64,000 nt of DNA from Siphonodentalium dalli (lineage: Eukaryota; Mollusca; Scaphopoda; Gadilida; Siphonodentaliidae), in contig CP136063.1 of assembly GCA_032622095.1 (NCBI GenBank), positions 177,733,956 to 177,797,955 of the forward strand, written 5' to 3'. Position 1 is the first letter of the stretch. The number at the start of each line of letters is the position of its first letter. The translations under genes were made by a program, and so were the position numbers. Of the stretch, positions 28,690 through 41,117 are shown in pieces. The notes below the pieces were generated by a model. It ran no database searches, had not been told where the DNA came from, and saw only the letters and a program-made list of their open reading frames with translations.

Positions 28690-28925
28690 GTAATTGTAAT
28701 TGTAATTGAATTACATTTCAAAGTAATTGTAATTAATTACATTGTGAAATAGATGTAATGGGAATTGTAATTGTAATTGAAAAATGTTGAAGTAATTGTA
28801 ATTGTAATTAATTACATTCACAAGTAATTGCCCCAAGCCTGGGTGGGATTCGAACCCCGGCCCATGACGGCGAGCGCGCCTTGCGACTCAAAGTCCGGCG
28901 TCAATACCACACGGCCACCGAAGCA
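28690..28925 (-). repeat. tRNA-derived SINE-like element with AATTAC-repeat tail
   Basis: On the minus strand a box-A-like TGGCCGTGTGGT (28906-28917) and a perfect box B GGTTCGAATCC (28847-28857) lie at tRNA-like spacing. They are followed downstream by repeats of CAATTACAATTA type (28690-28835). RNA polymerase III promoters with a simple-repeat tail are typical of SINEs. Acceptor and anticodon stems are poor, so it is not a functional tRNA gene. Target duplications were not identified. Confidence 0.6.
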
Positions 28926-29309
28926 ACCCCAAAAAAGGAAGCTCAAATGGCCGCTGTATTCTGACGTCGTACTTAGGTAGCAATACACGATTTCTGGCCA
29001 TTTTGACGGGGGTACTGTATTACAACCTTCTGCTGCACCATGGTCATTGATAAACAGCACATGAGTGTTTGGTTACAAGATACAGAAATGGTCAGAAAAT
29101 AATTCGTCTGTCTTTTGGAAAAAAATTGCATCATCACAAGTTGAATTATCTCCCTTAGACTGATTTTTTTAAATCTTCATTTTAGCCATTTTTTGACCGA
29201 AATTGGCCGTTTTCGGTCGCATAGCTAACCATGACAGCGAATGTCAGTCTATTGATGTTGTTGATCAGCAAAGTGCCAACGTTTTACAGTATGAAATAAT
29301 TATAATCGC

Positions 29310-29640
29310 TATATATATACCGTTGTCGTTCCAAAACCACACCAGTTCTTCCGAAAGCCCGTGCCGATATACACTGTTGGGCCAAGGACCACGAAACACG
29401 TATAGAAGGGTGGCACAGAAAACTACAACTAAGGATAGCGGGCTCCCATCCAAACATATTCCGGCTGATAGACTTCATAAAGAAGGAATAAGCATTCAAT
29501 GAATGTAAAATAGTACAGATAAGTGCGGGCGGCAAAGTGAAACCACAGAAAAGAAAGTATCGTGCCTAATTGGAAAATTCAAGACGGCATTTCAAGAGAG
29601 TGTAAGCTTGGCAGGCGAAATAGACGAAGTAGAGTTCCTG
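29310..29640 (+). pseudogene. MULE (Mutator-like) transposase C-terminal fragment
   Basis: In one plus frame, EGWHRKLQLRIAGSHPNIFR continues into LIDFIKKE, then (after stops) SAGGK and RRHFKRV. These match block for block the C-terminal part of the MULE-derived gene at 30338-30958 on the opposite strand. Several stop codons and frame changes are present. Together the two copies form a large, diverged inverted pair. Confidence 0.65.
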
Positions 29641-29847
29641 AATGAAATGGCATGTTTGTTGTCATTGTTTCTAATTCGTTAATGTTTGTACCTCGGTTAT
29701 ATAATATTTGCATGCATTTTATATTATCCATAACTAATAAACAGTCATAAATGCAATCCAAACCTCCGTTATTTCCCATAATCAAAAGGGCAGAAAAAAA
29801 CCAGAATCCAATCAAACCAACTAGGAAGGGCCTAAGTAGTCATTAAG

Positions 29848-29992
29848 AGGATTATTCACACCTCTACCATAACCTACCGAAAACAATAGGTGTCTGCAAA
29901 ACGGGACGACCCCTTATTTAGGTGGGGTCGTCCTGTTCACCCGGCGGCTATTGTTTCTGGTAGGTGTTGGGGCAGGTGTGATAATCCTCAAC
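29848..29992. repeat. Imperfect inverted repeat with inner hairpin
   Basis: GAGGATTATTCACACCT at the left pairs with AGGTGTGATAATCCTC at the right. The middle contains GGACGACCCC/GGGGTCGTCC. It lies between the two MULE fragments and may be a small MITE or the remains of their termini. 29993-30337 holds no supported gene. Confidence 0.6.
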
Positions 29993-30337
29993 ATCACAGA
30001 GCTGCCGACTATAGTTTTTATCATAATTGTTACTGGGAATTGGTGGCGATGGCTAATTTCGACGGCGATGAGCGGCCGGACGATGAGGATAATTGGGGTT
30101 TTTGGAAAATTCAAAACTCGAGGAATACAGCGCGTAGAGGGCTCATTTTGGTGTCTAACGAAAGGCCGATATTCACCCTATCCACACATATTAACCCCGC
30201 AACTGAACGGACACCGGAAGTTGCATTATGAACGAAGAAATGCACATGTGATATATTTCAACAAATTTATTAAATACTCAAGATATATATATATATAACA
30301 AATACTACCAATATAACATAACAAGAATTATAGCACA

Positions 30338-31627
30338 TTAATGTTTGATAGTGTTTGATACTGAATCCATGTATTCGAGAATATCTATTTCGCCTGCGCC
30401 GAAAACTCTCTTGAAATGTCTGATGGAATTGTCAACTTTGCGATATCGCATCTTGAATGGGCCAATCATTCCACCCGCTCTCAATTGGACGACGGTTGCT
30501 TCCTGGTAAGCTTGCTCTTTCTTCAGGAAATCTATCAACCTGAAGATGTTCGGGTGTGAGCAAGATAACACCAACTGCAGTTTTCGGTGCCATCCTTCCA
30601 CATGATTTGTCGTTCTTGGACCAATTGTGTCGTGGTGATTCCATAGCTGGCGGCCATGGCTCCCTTCCACCCAGAACTCGGTGATGTAATCCGTGAACTT
30701 GGTGACGTTTTCTTCGAGAACTGTGTTGCTTGTCGCAGGGTAATCGTCCAGCGCTTCGAACCAGGCATCACCAACCATCTCGACAGGAACCATAGGGAGG
30801 GCTAGAGCTCTTCTTATGAGGGTCTTTTGATCGTTGCCTTCAGTGCCTTCGTATAGGAAGTTGTGGTTGTTGGCTGTTGTTTTGTATACATCAGGAAGGT
30901 CGACTCCTGAACGATGAATTGGTAACTTTGGCTGGTTTTCGGCTCTGGCATGATACAATGCTGTTTTGACGCTGTAATATTTTCGCTATAATTTCAGGGT
31001 CGGTCTCGTCTGCTCGAAGATCTGTTGGAGAGAAAATAGCATGGTTAAATTATAAACATTAATAGAGTTATTACTTGCTTAGTATTCTCTATTCTTTAAT
31101 AATAATTATAATATATATAATATAACATTACACCAGTTTTACTTTAGTTATTACTTGCTTATTATTCTCTATTCTTTAATAATAATTATAATATATATAA
31201 TATAACATTACACCAGTTTTACTTTAGTTATTACTTGCTTAGTTTTCTTTCTGAATACTAATATAAAGAGCGTTTCCAGATTAATGAGAATGCGAAATTA
31301 AATTTACTCAGTACATACTTCCTATTTCTTCCTGGTATAGCGTTGTTACTGGCTTTTTACTTGTCTTAACAAGCTTTTTGAGGTCTGCAATCCAGGAATC
31401 TGCTGCTACTTGGTTGAAATCAGGTTCGTGGTAATATGGTTGCCGCTGTTGGATATCACCATATCGTTCTCAGTGTTGGTGGTTGCACGGCAGTCTTTCT
31501 TACAACATCGCCAATGAATTCGATCATTTCTCCTTGATTTAACGGAGAATTTGTAGTCATCATATACCAGATACTTTCCACCTCTAGTATTTGGAATATA
31601 ATTTACGTTCACTTGTGTGCTTGCCAT
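30338..31627 (-). pseudogene. FLYWCH/MULE-derived gene with the DDE core deleted
   Basis: From ATG 31627, a FLYWCH zinc finger (GGKYLVYDDYKFSVKSRR, then WRCCKKDCRA and the final His) is followed, after a frame change near 31440, by sequence up to a donor-like GTATGT near 31315. An acceptor (CTCTCCAACAG) near 31022 opens a second exon. A further frame change leads into the 206-residue frame 30338-30958: LYHARAENQPKLPIHR, then ALPMVPVEMVGDAWFEAL, then TTNHVEGWHRKLQ. In related MULE proteins the catalytic DDE domain lies between the first two of those blocks. Here they are joined within ~35 residues, so the core is deleted. Confidence 0.6.
31067..31243 (+). repeat. 80-bp tandem repeat, ~2.2 copies
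   Basis: Near-identical units GTTATTACTTGCTTAGTATT... at 31067-31146 and 31147-31226, then a partial third. The array lies in the proposed intron of the FLYWCH/MULE gene. Confidence 0.9.
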
Positions 31628-32599
31628 CGTGTTTATGTCAGACCAGGGAATCTAACAGTATATATATTCAGTAGTGAACTCTACTTAATACACTGATAAT
31701 AATTCATAATACATCTTTACAAACAAATAATAAAACCTGTAAAATAAATAAACTGAATGTGGCTCACGCTATTAAACGTTATTCACCACCAACAGTTATG
31801 GACTGTGACAACACTGGACCGCAGGTGTTTTGATATGGACTATAATCTCCGCCGGCCAAGTCGTTAATATCTGCCTGCCGGGTAGACAGGATATAGATAT
31901 ACCCATTTAGGTTCCCGTAGTAATGCAAGAGTGCATGCTTTATAGAATAAGTAATGCCTAACATTATCAAGTAGTGAACATTGTATATGATATTTCGTTG
32001 TTTTAAAAAAATTAAATATCTAATTATATATTTTGTTTAGCTTAGATGAAAAAAAAATAAGGTTTACCATCCAGTTCATTAAGTTATGTTAAGATTTAAT
32101 TTTTTAAGTTAGGACTGACATTGAAGTGATCAGTACGTTACTAAACATAACTTATTTAACTGAATGGTAAGTTTAGACAGCCCAACTACATGGGTGACCA
32201 TTAATCAAATTGTTTGCGAGACTGAGTGTTTTCTTTGCGAAAAGGATCTGTCCTCTTTGAAGATTCATTTCGGCAATGTCTGTTGTGATAGGGTTGTGAC
32301 TAATTATCAACTGGTGTTAGTACTTTTTCACCTACTCATAGATGAGTGACAAATAAATAATTAAATTTCAATGTTGTACTTACCATTTTATTTGTATACA
32401 AATGTAACTACCATGCAGGATCGCCTATCTTACTATATAAATAAAGCCATCTGTTCAAATTTTACAATTAATCAACACCTGTTGATTAAACGCGCCTACA
32501 GTTGATTAAACTTCGCAGAGTGGATTAAAAATTCGCCATACAATTTGAACGGAAAATTGTTTATCCATAGCATTGTAAAAATCGTGGCATAAACAGAGT
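31628..32599. other. AT-rich interval, no gene recognised
   Basis: Contains short hairpins (for example around TAAGTTATGTTAAG... / ...ACATAACTTATTTAA, 32080-32160) and no convincing coding frame. Confidence 0.5.
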
Positions 32600-33020
32600 G
32601 GATTAAAGACATATTATGTACTTGTTCTGGTGCGTGAAACTGATCAGTTAGTAACTAGACGCTATGCCAACTGGAGGAATGTAGCATTTTACTAACATAG
32701 CCGAAAATCTGATGCAAATCGAACGTACCACTCCATAGAAAACATCGTCTGAACTACGCTCAATTGTAAATATTTACTAATCGATTCGGGACGCTTCTAT
32801 CGGCGATAAAATAACGAAAATGATTTCGCCATCGAGAGTGACTGCATATAATTAATATATAAGAATGACGGTGTGTGTTGTCAATTTGGATATAATATTT
32901 GTAAAAGTTTTTTTTTCTTTGAACAAGATTATTCTCCATTTATATTTGATCGCCTACCGGAGTGTTTCATATCACTTTAAACTTCCTCCATATACAATTT
33001 GAACTGAAAACCGTTTATCC
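32600..33020 (-). repeat. Dispersed repeat, inverted relative to 55400-55790
   Basis: The reverse complement matches 55400-55790 in order: AACACTCCGG, GATCAAATATAAATGGA, ATGTAAATATTTACAATT / GTAAATATTTACTAATCG, TTCTATGGA, TGGCATAGCG and GAAACTGATCAGTTAGTAAC. Divergence is roughly a quarter of positions by eye. The two lie outside and inside the CMC1 gene. It is probably an old interspersed element. Confidence 0.7.
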
Positions 33021-33766
33021 ATCGCATTTTGTTTCTGAATAAAAAATGTTTCTGAAACATAAGTTGAATAATTATTATCCGGCTAATTAAGTGATCGTGT
33101 TTTGATTGGACATATATTTTTCTAATGGTCATCTCTGCGTCCTGATTGGTCAAATAGTAATGTCGAGTATTGTGCAGAAGAAATAATTCGGAAATTATTT
33201 ATTTGATTTTGTGATTATTTCCATTAATTTTAATTTTAATTCTAATTAACAAATTATAGCGTTCTGTATTGGTATATTACTACCACATTGCTTGTGCTTC
33301 ATTTTTTTGTGCTGTCATTTACATATTATGTTATAAACGTTTAGTTGCATGTTTTGATATTCAATAAACTATGAAAATTATCAAATTCTCCTAGCTAACG
33401 CATCCATGCCCACTCACCTATAGTGATGAATCGAGAAATCTGATAATCCTCTTATTTTCTGCTCCAAAAGCCACACAAATCAATGCAAAAATACAAAGTC
33501 TGTCTGTAGGGCCTATCTTCTGATCTTACTATTCCTTCTGTTTATGTCGGTTTTGACGGAGGTGAATATTTTATTCAGCATAGCCTACGCCGCCCGTATG
33601 TTTAATTGGACCTATTTGTTTCTTAAATATGCCCATAGTGAGCTTATTTTAAACAAAAAATTAATCTTATTCTGAAAATGGTAACCGCGAAAACTCGTTA
33701 TTGTTCCATATTTAGATTTTTAAAAACTTATCCACAGTACGAGTGCTCGTTTTATGCACAGCCGAA

Positions 33767-33845
33767 ATGGGAGATGAGAAGAAAAACGACGATCACGACA
33801 CTAGTTATCTGCCACATGGAATGGGTGGTGGACCAATGGGCCTCG
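33767..33845 (+). CDS. CMC1: CMC1 (COX assembly mitochondrial protein), exon 1
   Basis: Host gene of four exons (33767-33845, 43192-43296, 54295-54385, 57936-58053), 130 codons in all. Every junction has GT/AG sites and matching phase (1, 1, 2). Exon 1 starts in a good context (CCGAAATGG) and encodes a hydrophilic, Gly/Met-rich N-terminus (MGDEKKNDDHDTS, ending GMGGGPMGL). This is longer than the human protein's start; human CMC1 has about 106 residues. CMC1 is an intermembrane-space protein imported and oxidised by the Mia40 relay. It stabilises newly made COX1 during assembly of cytochrome c oxidase. The donor is CTCG|GTAATA. Confidence 0.85.
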
Positions 33846-34171
33846 GTAATATCTTGATTAATATGTTATACTATTCACCGTACATCGGTGTTTTATTTTA
33901 ATCACCAATGGGCTCGGTAACGGCGATGTTTCTTGGTCAACTCACCTATTTTCGCGGGGTGCTGGATAAAACGTACCTGAGTAAGAGTGTACTTAGACAC
34001 AATCAACCAAATTGGACAAAACGTAACATTACCATCGGTCAAAACGTACCATTGACTTTGGGCAAAACGTACAAAATTTGTTTGATATATTGTTGTGAAA
34101 GATTCATAAACCCAAATGGCCAATATGAATGGAATCAGTTGAAGGTTACAATGGGTCCTACTAATACTGAG

Positions 34172-35365
34172 TACTAAACAACGAACACAAACGAACATAA
34201 ACGAACACAGGTCCAGAAAGCGGAGTAGAAGGGTGAAATTTGGTTTGTGGGTGCGCATGGGTCCATTCTATGTGTATGTCAGGTCGGGCACAGGTGCCAA
34301 ATGAGCTAAATAGCTCATTTGAGCTCAAATAGCTAAATCGAGCTAAATTTTTAATGTGATTTAAGTCCATTTCCTCAGTTCAACGCGTGCATCAAATTAT
34401 CGCATTGCAAATTTATTTCTACTGGACCAACCTAGTATTGAGCTTCACAAATAAATCGTGTGCTCATCTACTCACAACAGTCTTGATATCTTTTACGTGG
34501 CATTTGCTTAAGGATTTATCCATATGTTTTCATTAAAATTCGTGAGAGAAAATAGTTTTAAATTGACTTTTCAGTCGGCAAATCGTGCTGTGTCAGATTC
34601 GCTCCACTGTGTCTAAGCTTATCCTAAGATAAAATGAAACAAACGTTCTGATTGGCTGCTCAAAACAGGCTCCGTCTATGTGTTTATAAGCATGATTTTA
34701 ATTGAATTTCACTGGTTGGAAGATGCGGAAAGCCACGCGCTTTTACAACATCGACACAATAGAAGACACAGTAACCGATGTGTAAAATATGAATGTACTG
34801 ACCACTCGCGCTTCCGTATTTTTTCTTCTCTTAATGGCAGATCAGTGTACGTTCGGCAAATGATATATCGTAAATCTATGCCCATGGTTTATCCAGTCGG
34901 ACAAGACATTGTAACCTTGTGTCCTTAACCTTCAGAAATATATTCCAGGTAAATTAATATGCAGAAGCGGCAGTTTTATAAACACAATTTGTATGTTCAA
35001 AAAGAAGTTTAATCATTCTCCTAAAAGTGTTAATCAAATTGCCTTTGATCACGCCACTGCTGTTTTAATTACTTGTACGGAAGGAGTTTCTGAGAAGCTT
35101 GACATGGGGTCTAACTAATGAATGTAAATTCGCAATGCGATAATTTGATGCATGTGTTGAACTGAGGAAATGGAATTAAATCACATTAAAAATTTAGCTC
35201 GATTTAGCTATGTGAGCTCAAATGAGCTATTTAGCTCATTTGGCACCTGTGCCCGACCTGTATGTGGTGTTATTTCCAACTTTGATGATTTATTTTTTGA
35301 GTTATTAGCATTATTTGAATACAAAACTACTAAACAACGAACACAAACGAACATAAGATTAGCGG
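34172..35365 (+). repeat. Dispersed repeat interrupted by a DNA transposon
   Basis: 34172-34279 and 35261-35365 together correspond to one uninterrupted copy at about 36604-36805 on the minus strand. Shared blocks are ACTAAACAACGAACACAAAC, AGAAGGGTGAAATTTGG, TTTGTGGGTGCGC and GTGTATGTGGTGTTATTTCC. CGAACACAAACGAACAT repeats mark both outer ends in direct orientation. The intact copy serves as the empty site for the nested element. Confidence 0.85.
34280..35260. mobile_element. 981-bp DNA transposon with ~145-bp inverted ends and 5-bp TATGT duplication
   Basis: The inverted ends begin CAGGTCGGGCACAGGTGCC and continue for about 145 bp (34280-34424 against 35116-35260) with few mismatches, including an AGCTAAATAGCTCATTTGAG stretch. 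TATGT flanks both sides (34275-34279, 35261-35265) and is present once in the uninterrupted copy at 36.7 kb. No transposase is encoded. The CAGG terminus and 5-bp duplication would suit some hAT lineages, but the superfamily is unproven. Confidence 0.85.
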
Positions 35366-36603
35366 CAGTGCAGAGGCTACCATGCAGGTGTTAATTAACT
35401 ACGGCTTACTCTGTCTCCTTGTTTTTATTGCAAGATGATTGTAAATTTTATCACTGATGGCAATAAAAACACGGGGAAACATCAGAGGTCGGCGTTTTAA
35501 TGCATAGCTAACAAAACATTTGAGTGAATGTGAGTGAGTCATTGTTGTCAGTCTCTGAGATGACTATATATATTTTCTCAGTCTCGGAGATCACTCTGGT
35601 AAATGCTATTTCTGCTTGCTTTCCCGATACACGCATACACTATGTACCAGCCATCTTAAGGAAAATCTCAATCGTAATTTAAGTAAAACAGACAGTGATC
35701 AAACTGTCAATACGATGGAAAAGTATCAATCAGACTCTTGCTTAGGTAATATATAGTAGGTCTTTATGATAGCATGCTGTTTACACGATGAATGAAACTG
35801 TATGCGTTTTAGTGTTTTTCTGTTTACGGTGATTGGAACAAATGTGAATATTTTCGACAACTAAGGCCTCTCGTGCCTTTAATAATATAATTAACAAAAA
35901 AATTGACTGAGTTTACAGACAATTTAAATGAAACAGTGACTGACCAACTGCGTGACATTCGAGTGGAGGGGATTTCACATTACCAGGCATTGCATCATCT
36001 TTGGAAGTGAGACACGAAATTTAAACAAATATATGACGGCCGAACAACGAGACAGACTAATATGAAGACTTCTTAATTTTGTGAGTTACAATTCCAAATT
36101 CCAAACTTCAACTGACGACAATTAACTATACCCAAAACTACCGCTCTCGCAAAAAAAAGGAAAGAGTGAAGGCATCAAAAACCAAGACGATCACCAATAA
36201 ACGACAGAAAGTTAGCATATAGTATGGAAATATACATAGAGGATCTCACATGAGTTTCTATTTTATACGGAATTTATCAACCAAGTTCACTAAATTCGAT
36301 TTGAGTCGAGGTTTACCGAGTGCCATTTTCATCCATGCACTGACTTCAAGGAGAACAAACTCTGCCCATCGTTCCGCCGGGGCTGAGTCAGTGTAAAATA
36401 ATATATAAATATTCGATTGTATATAAAACAAACTTTGATTCTAGTACCTGAAGCTCTACTGAAAGAGCAGTGTGATGTCAGGGAAGTTAAACGAAGTAAT
36501 AATAATACAAACTAAGTCAAAACAACTCAGTGACAAAGAGACAGAGTATAAGCCATAGAGAAGGCGGTAGTTAATTAACACCTTTATTAACACCTTTGCT
36601 AAT
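35366..36603. other. CMC1 intron 1, mixed repeat remnants
   Basis: Holds an end piece of the TTAA family (about 35740-35890, sharing AAACTGTATGCGTTTTA and CGTGCCTTTAA). It also holds a block near 36230-36310 related to 60430-60540. Nothing else was recognised. Confidence 0.5.
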
Positions 36604-36805
36604 CTCATGTTCGTTTGTGTTCGTTGTTTAGTAGCTTTGCATTCAAATAATGCTTATAATTCGAAAAATAAGTCATCAAAGTTGGAAATAACACCACATA
36701 CACATATAATGGACCCACGCGCACCCACAAACCAAATTTCACCCTTCTATTCCGCTTTTTTGACCTGTGTTCGTTTATGTTCGTTTGTGTTCGTTGTTTA
36801 GTAGG
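36604..36805 (-). repeat. Uninterrupted copy of the 34172/35365 repeat
   Basis: Minus-strand copy that runs through the insertion point without the CAGG...CCTG element (TGTGTATGTGGTGTTATTTC). It thereby proves the insertion and the 5-bp duplication at 34.3-35.3 kb. Confidence 0.85.
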
Positions 36806-37815
36806 ACCGGTTACAATACACCAAATGATTTGCATAGGCCCCAGTGTTAACAAATCCCGCTGGCCTGTATTCGCAGGAAAGATTTGACCCTGCACGAGTA
36901 TAAAAAATTGAAGAACGCCCTTTTAGACACAAGAAAATGTGCTCAAAAGTACTTGTCAACGATCTCGATCTCGCTGCAGTTTTCCAAACGTCACACTACC
37001 CTTAAAATTGAGAAAAAAATGACATCGAAAAAAACACCAACCCCTCCCATAAATTATTCGCCAATTTGACAGCCATAACTGTTCACCATGTGGCTATATT
37101 TGATGTTTCTCGTCGGGAAACACGTTTGTGCATTTTTTCGTGCAATTTTCATCCATGTATCATTGACCATTCAGCTGCCAGGATTTTTTTTATGCTGATC
37201 CTATCTTGGGGGTCCCATGGGGAAATCACTGTACTAATTTGTATTTGGTGTATTGTAACCTGAAGTTTGATCAAGTTGTCATGCTAACGTTCATACACAT
37301 TACTAGTCATTAGGCCAAAAAAAAAGAAGACCTGTGTTTCCGGTGACCCGCCCGCCTCTATTTCGGAGCTCCCGACGGTTTTCATTTTATTCATTTTGCA
37401 AAATTAGTACGCATCCGTTTTTATTTTTGTGCCACCTGGAAAAATTTCCATGTACAAATATGCAAAATCATCTTCCATTTTCTATTAGTTGCAGTCATTA
37501 ATTTAATTCAATGAGTCATTAGCATAATTAAGTTAATTAACTGTGTAAATCATGCTCTCAAAGCACATCAAACATCCAAAAACGGGAATTTCATCGCAAA
37601 ATAACGGAATACGGCCGCCGTAGTACTGGTACTGAAACAAGAATAAAACGATGTCTTTCAGGATTATTGTTCATGATTGAGCCTATACCTTTATTAACTC
37701 AATTTGTTATGTGAAAGGGTATTAGTTAATATAATTTAAATGAGTTTGGACATAGAATTTCTCAACATTCTGAGTTAAATTTGAGTGATAGGTAGACATT
37801 AAAGGTGTAACACTA

Positions 37816-38008
37816 GTACTCTTGGGTGCCAAATAAACGTGCTGGCATGCATGCTTATTAATTTTGAAAGAATATGTTGGCCATCACTATTATTTGGTCA
37901 TGATATATAATATATAGTGAAAATGCCAGCACTATTAATAATTTTAGGGGTAAATGTAAGCCAGCACGTTTATTCAGCCATCACGTTTATTTGGCACCTG
38001 AGAGTATG
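37816..38008. mobile_element. Small MITE with AGTACTCTTGGGTGCC ends
   Basis: The left end AGTACTCTTGGGTGCCAAAT and right end ATTTGGCACCTGAGAGTA are imperfect inverted repeats of ~30 bp (through AAACGTG/CACGTTT). The AGTACTCTT start is shared with the element at 1580-2121, and GCCATCACTATTATTTGG recurs in both. They look like two members of one family. Confidence 0.6.
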
Positions 38009-39009
38009 GATGCAAACATTGAGCATTTGTGGGAGGCATTTTAAAAGCAGTTGAATATAGTTCACATACAGGGAACTCATGCTTTCACACAGCATGCTAT
38101 TATCATTATGGGATAGCCACTGCAATGGAGTGAACTCTAAATACTCACTTATATCAAGATCATATATTATTTAGGACTATTAATTTTAATATAATAGTTT
38201 TAACTACTAGCTACATGACATAACAGCCTTCCTGGCTAATAATATTTAACATAGTTGTTTTTAAACGGACATGGTTCATTCAAGCTTCCAAATTTTGTCT
38301 ACTTAATTTTGGAAGGAAGTATAAGATAGATTGACAAATAAATGAAATATCAACATACTACATGTAGTAATGGCTAAATGTGCTATATAGTATTTTTAAA
38401 GGCTAAATAAAAATACTGTACAATGGCCATAGCCATTTTCCAGCTGTTTTCAACTTTTTCCACAGAAGTGAAACAACACTCATTATTTCTACCATATCAG
38501 GAATATACTAGCACGGAATGCTCTATTCTGTTCAATGTCTTGCACATGGCTGTTTGTTTGGGATCCAAATACCATGTTTAAAGTTGTATTTCGTCTGACT
38601 TCAATATGTCTTTCTGCGACATATAATGTCCGTAGAAATGTAGTTCCAAGTATTTATGGACCTATTTCAAAAAAGACAATACTGGGAAAAATTAAAAAGC
38701 ATATATTATTAAGTGTATTTTGGAGCTCAAACTGCCGTGTGGCTTTAAGATCACCACTATTGTATGCAGTACATAGATGTATGTGATTAATGTGAAGTTA
38801 TTTCCTTTCACATTCTGAAGGAACGTTAATAGCTTTTTCATGGCAAATATGGATCTCTATTGTAAACATCATGTTTTTCCATGTTTTATTCAATAAAACA
38901 ATAAATTACACTATATTCTAATAGAATCTACTTTATTCTAATTGACTATAACAAATAGTTTTATTTGTTACAGTCAATTATAAACAAAGAGAAATAGGCT
39001 TGGGGTCAC

Positions 39010-39130
39010 ATTCATATTTATTTTGAGCAAAGTTGAAAATAAAATGAAAAAATTATATAAAATGAAAAGCCGCCCCTATTTTTTTCTTGCATGTCACCAG
39101 AAACACAGGTATATATTTTTTTGACCTTAC
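39010..39130 (-). repeat. Dispersed repeat shared with 54850-55010
   Basis: The reverse complement matches 54865-54985: ACCTGTGTTTCTGGTGACATGC, AGGGGCGG and TTTTTCATTTTATTTTCAAC. The same CCTGTGTTTC-GGTGACCCGCC words recur at 37330-37365 and 55270-55300. It is probably one end of a DNA transposon family. Confidence 0.6.
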
Positions 39131-39615
39131 AATTGCTAAAAAAAACCCGGACAAATGAAGGGCCATAACTCAGGTAAAATAAATCGGACAAACCTGGTTT
39201 TCCAACTCGATCGAGATATTGTTGTGAAAGGTCCACATATCAAATATGAATGTAATTGGTTCACATTTGTTCAAGTTTTCACAGTAACGATCATAAAATT
39301 GCTAAAAATTTAGACAAACTAAGGGCCGTAACTCGGGTAAAAAGGATCGGACAAATCTGGTTTTCGAACTTGTTCAATATATTGTTGTGAAACATCCATA
39401 TATACCAAATATAGATAAAATTGGTTGATGTTTGTAAAGGCTGTAACTCAGGAAAATGAAATGGGACAAAACTGATCTTCGATCGAGATAGTGTTGAACA
39501 TAAATGATTAATATATGTTCAACAATATGAATGAAATTGGTTAATGTTTGTTCAAGTTATTGAGCTAAAGGACATCAAATATCTAATATGATCATACGTA
39601 AACGTAATTTGCGCC

Positions 39616-39740
39616 TGCTTGTTACTGTTCATGGGAATATCGGATGAATTTTTATCTTTAGAAGGATTTGATGTTAAACCTTAACGGGACACAAGAAAAT
39701 CATATATATGTAAATAATCACATATAACGTAAATGTGGAT
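39616..39740 (+). repeat. 125-bp perfect direct repeat, copy 1
   Basis: Identical base for base to 41440-41564 as far as I can read (TGCTTGTTACTGTTCATGGG to AACGTAAATGTGGAT). Perfect identity against a background of old, diverged repeats points to a recent event, for example a small terminal-repeat element or a local duplication. Confidence 0.9.
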
Positions 39741-39928
39741 TTTGTATATAAGATGGTGTATGTACATCCAACCGAAAGCCATTGACTGGAGGTAGCGTAT
39801 GTACCATGGTGCCCGACACGATATGCTTTGGATAGTCACTGTAAGCTAGAGTTTCGTGTCTATTTTTATTTGCCGACTACTCGTCAGGGACAGGCGATTT
39901 AATTAGATAAGTCGACATTTTATATGTC

Positions 39929-40089
39929 TGTTAACATGTATTCCATGTGTATATAGTTTGGGCCACGTCATGTGGTATTGTTGGATTTGCAAATTTCATG
40001 CAATCATTCTGTTAACATGTATTCCATGTGTATATAGTTTTTGCCACGTCATGTGGGATTGTTGGATTTGCAATTTTCATGCAATCATT
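39929..40089 (+). repeat. ~80-bp tandem duplication
   Basis: CTGTTAACATGTATTCCATG...CAATCATT occurs twice head-to-tail (39929-40008, 40009-40089) with about four differences. Confidence 0.85.
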
Positions 40090-41117
40090 CTGTTGGATGG
40101 TTTGTAGTTTTTAGTTTCAACCTCTCCGCGTTCGTTGCCGATGTGAAGACTGCATGTCGGGTCGCTTTAAGATAGACCTATATTCTCACCAGTTTAAACT
40201 GATTAATCTCCACCGCTCTGAAGAGTTCCTGGTCAGTATAAGATAAAAGTTCCGATATTTTGAGTTGTGATAGTATATAGCCAGCACGTGGCAGTTCAGC
40301 CGTCACTCACGCTTTAAGGTGTGTCCAATGGCTTTAGTGCCCAGTCTTGTACAGCTAACATAAGTTGGTTGGGTCACGTGACGATAAATGCCACATATGT
40401 GGTGTGAAATTGATACCCCTGATGTTGGGATAAGAAATTAATCACTTCTTTGGTGTCGCATTTGACTCGCCATTAATCTTAGTCTGACATATTTCTGACT
40501 GTAGCGTCAAGAATGAATTGATTACCATTTAATTGGCACATATGTTTACAGTCTAGCCTATGTCCAAGGTTATGGATTTCGAAGTTTGGCGAAGTTTAAA
40601 TAATGCCAAAACATTTATTTAGGTTTTATGTGACTTCTTCGGGTTGCATATTTTATGCAGTCTGCATATTACATGCAATATATATGTCATATTCTTGGTG
40701 GAATACATCGGATTCAGTTTAAATTTGCATATTATATATGCAATCTGTATGTTAATTCCATGTTAGCGGAAGAGCGTAACATCCACCACTCATCCCAAAG
40801 ATATGGGTTAATGGTAAATGCCAGTCGGCTCAGCATGTGTGCAAATCCAGTCAAGATAGAGCATAGAATCAAATTGGATTGTCCAAATGAACTAGTGGGC
40901 CATAGGTTCTTGCTGGCATGCCAGAACATGATACCAATTACGAATTTATCATTCTATATAGGTAACAGTGGGTTCTAAATAGCACATGCATCGCTAATGG
41001 ATGAGAATTAATTTATGAGTATTGTCCAGACATCATCGATCATCTGCACATCTAGGTGCACCCATTAATTTGGGATATTAATGCGTATAGCACTAGTGAT
41101 AATATAGCTGTATATTT

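Noticed and set aside
28846-28925. Functional tRNA gene
   Set aside because: Box A and B are present, but acceptor and anticodon stems do not pair properly and an AATTAC-repeat tail follows; better explained as a SINE.
29890-30298. Two overlapping plus-strand frames of ~114 codons
   Set aside because: Begin inside an inverted repeat, show no motif and no splice context; an acidic stretch (MANFDGDERPDDEDNWGF) alone is not enough.
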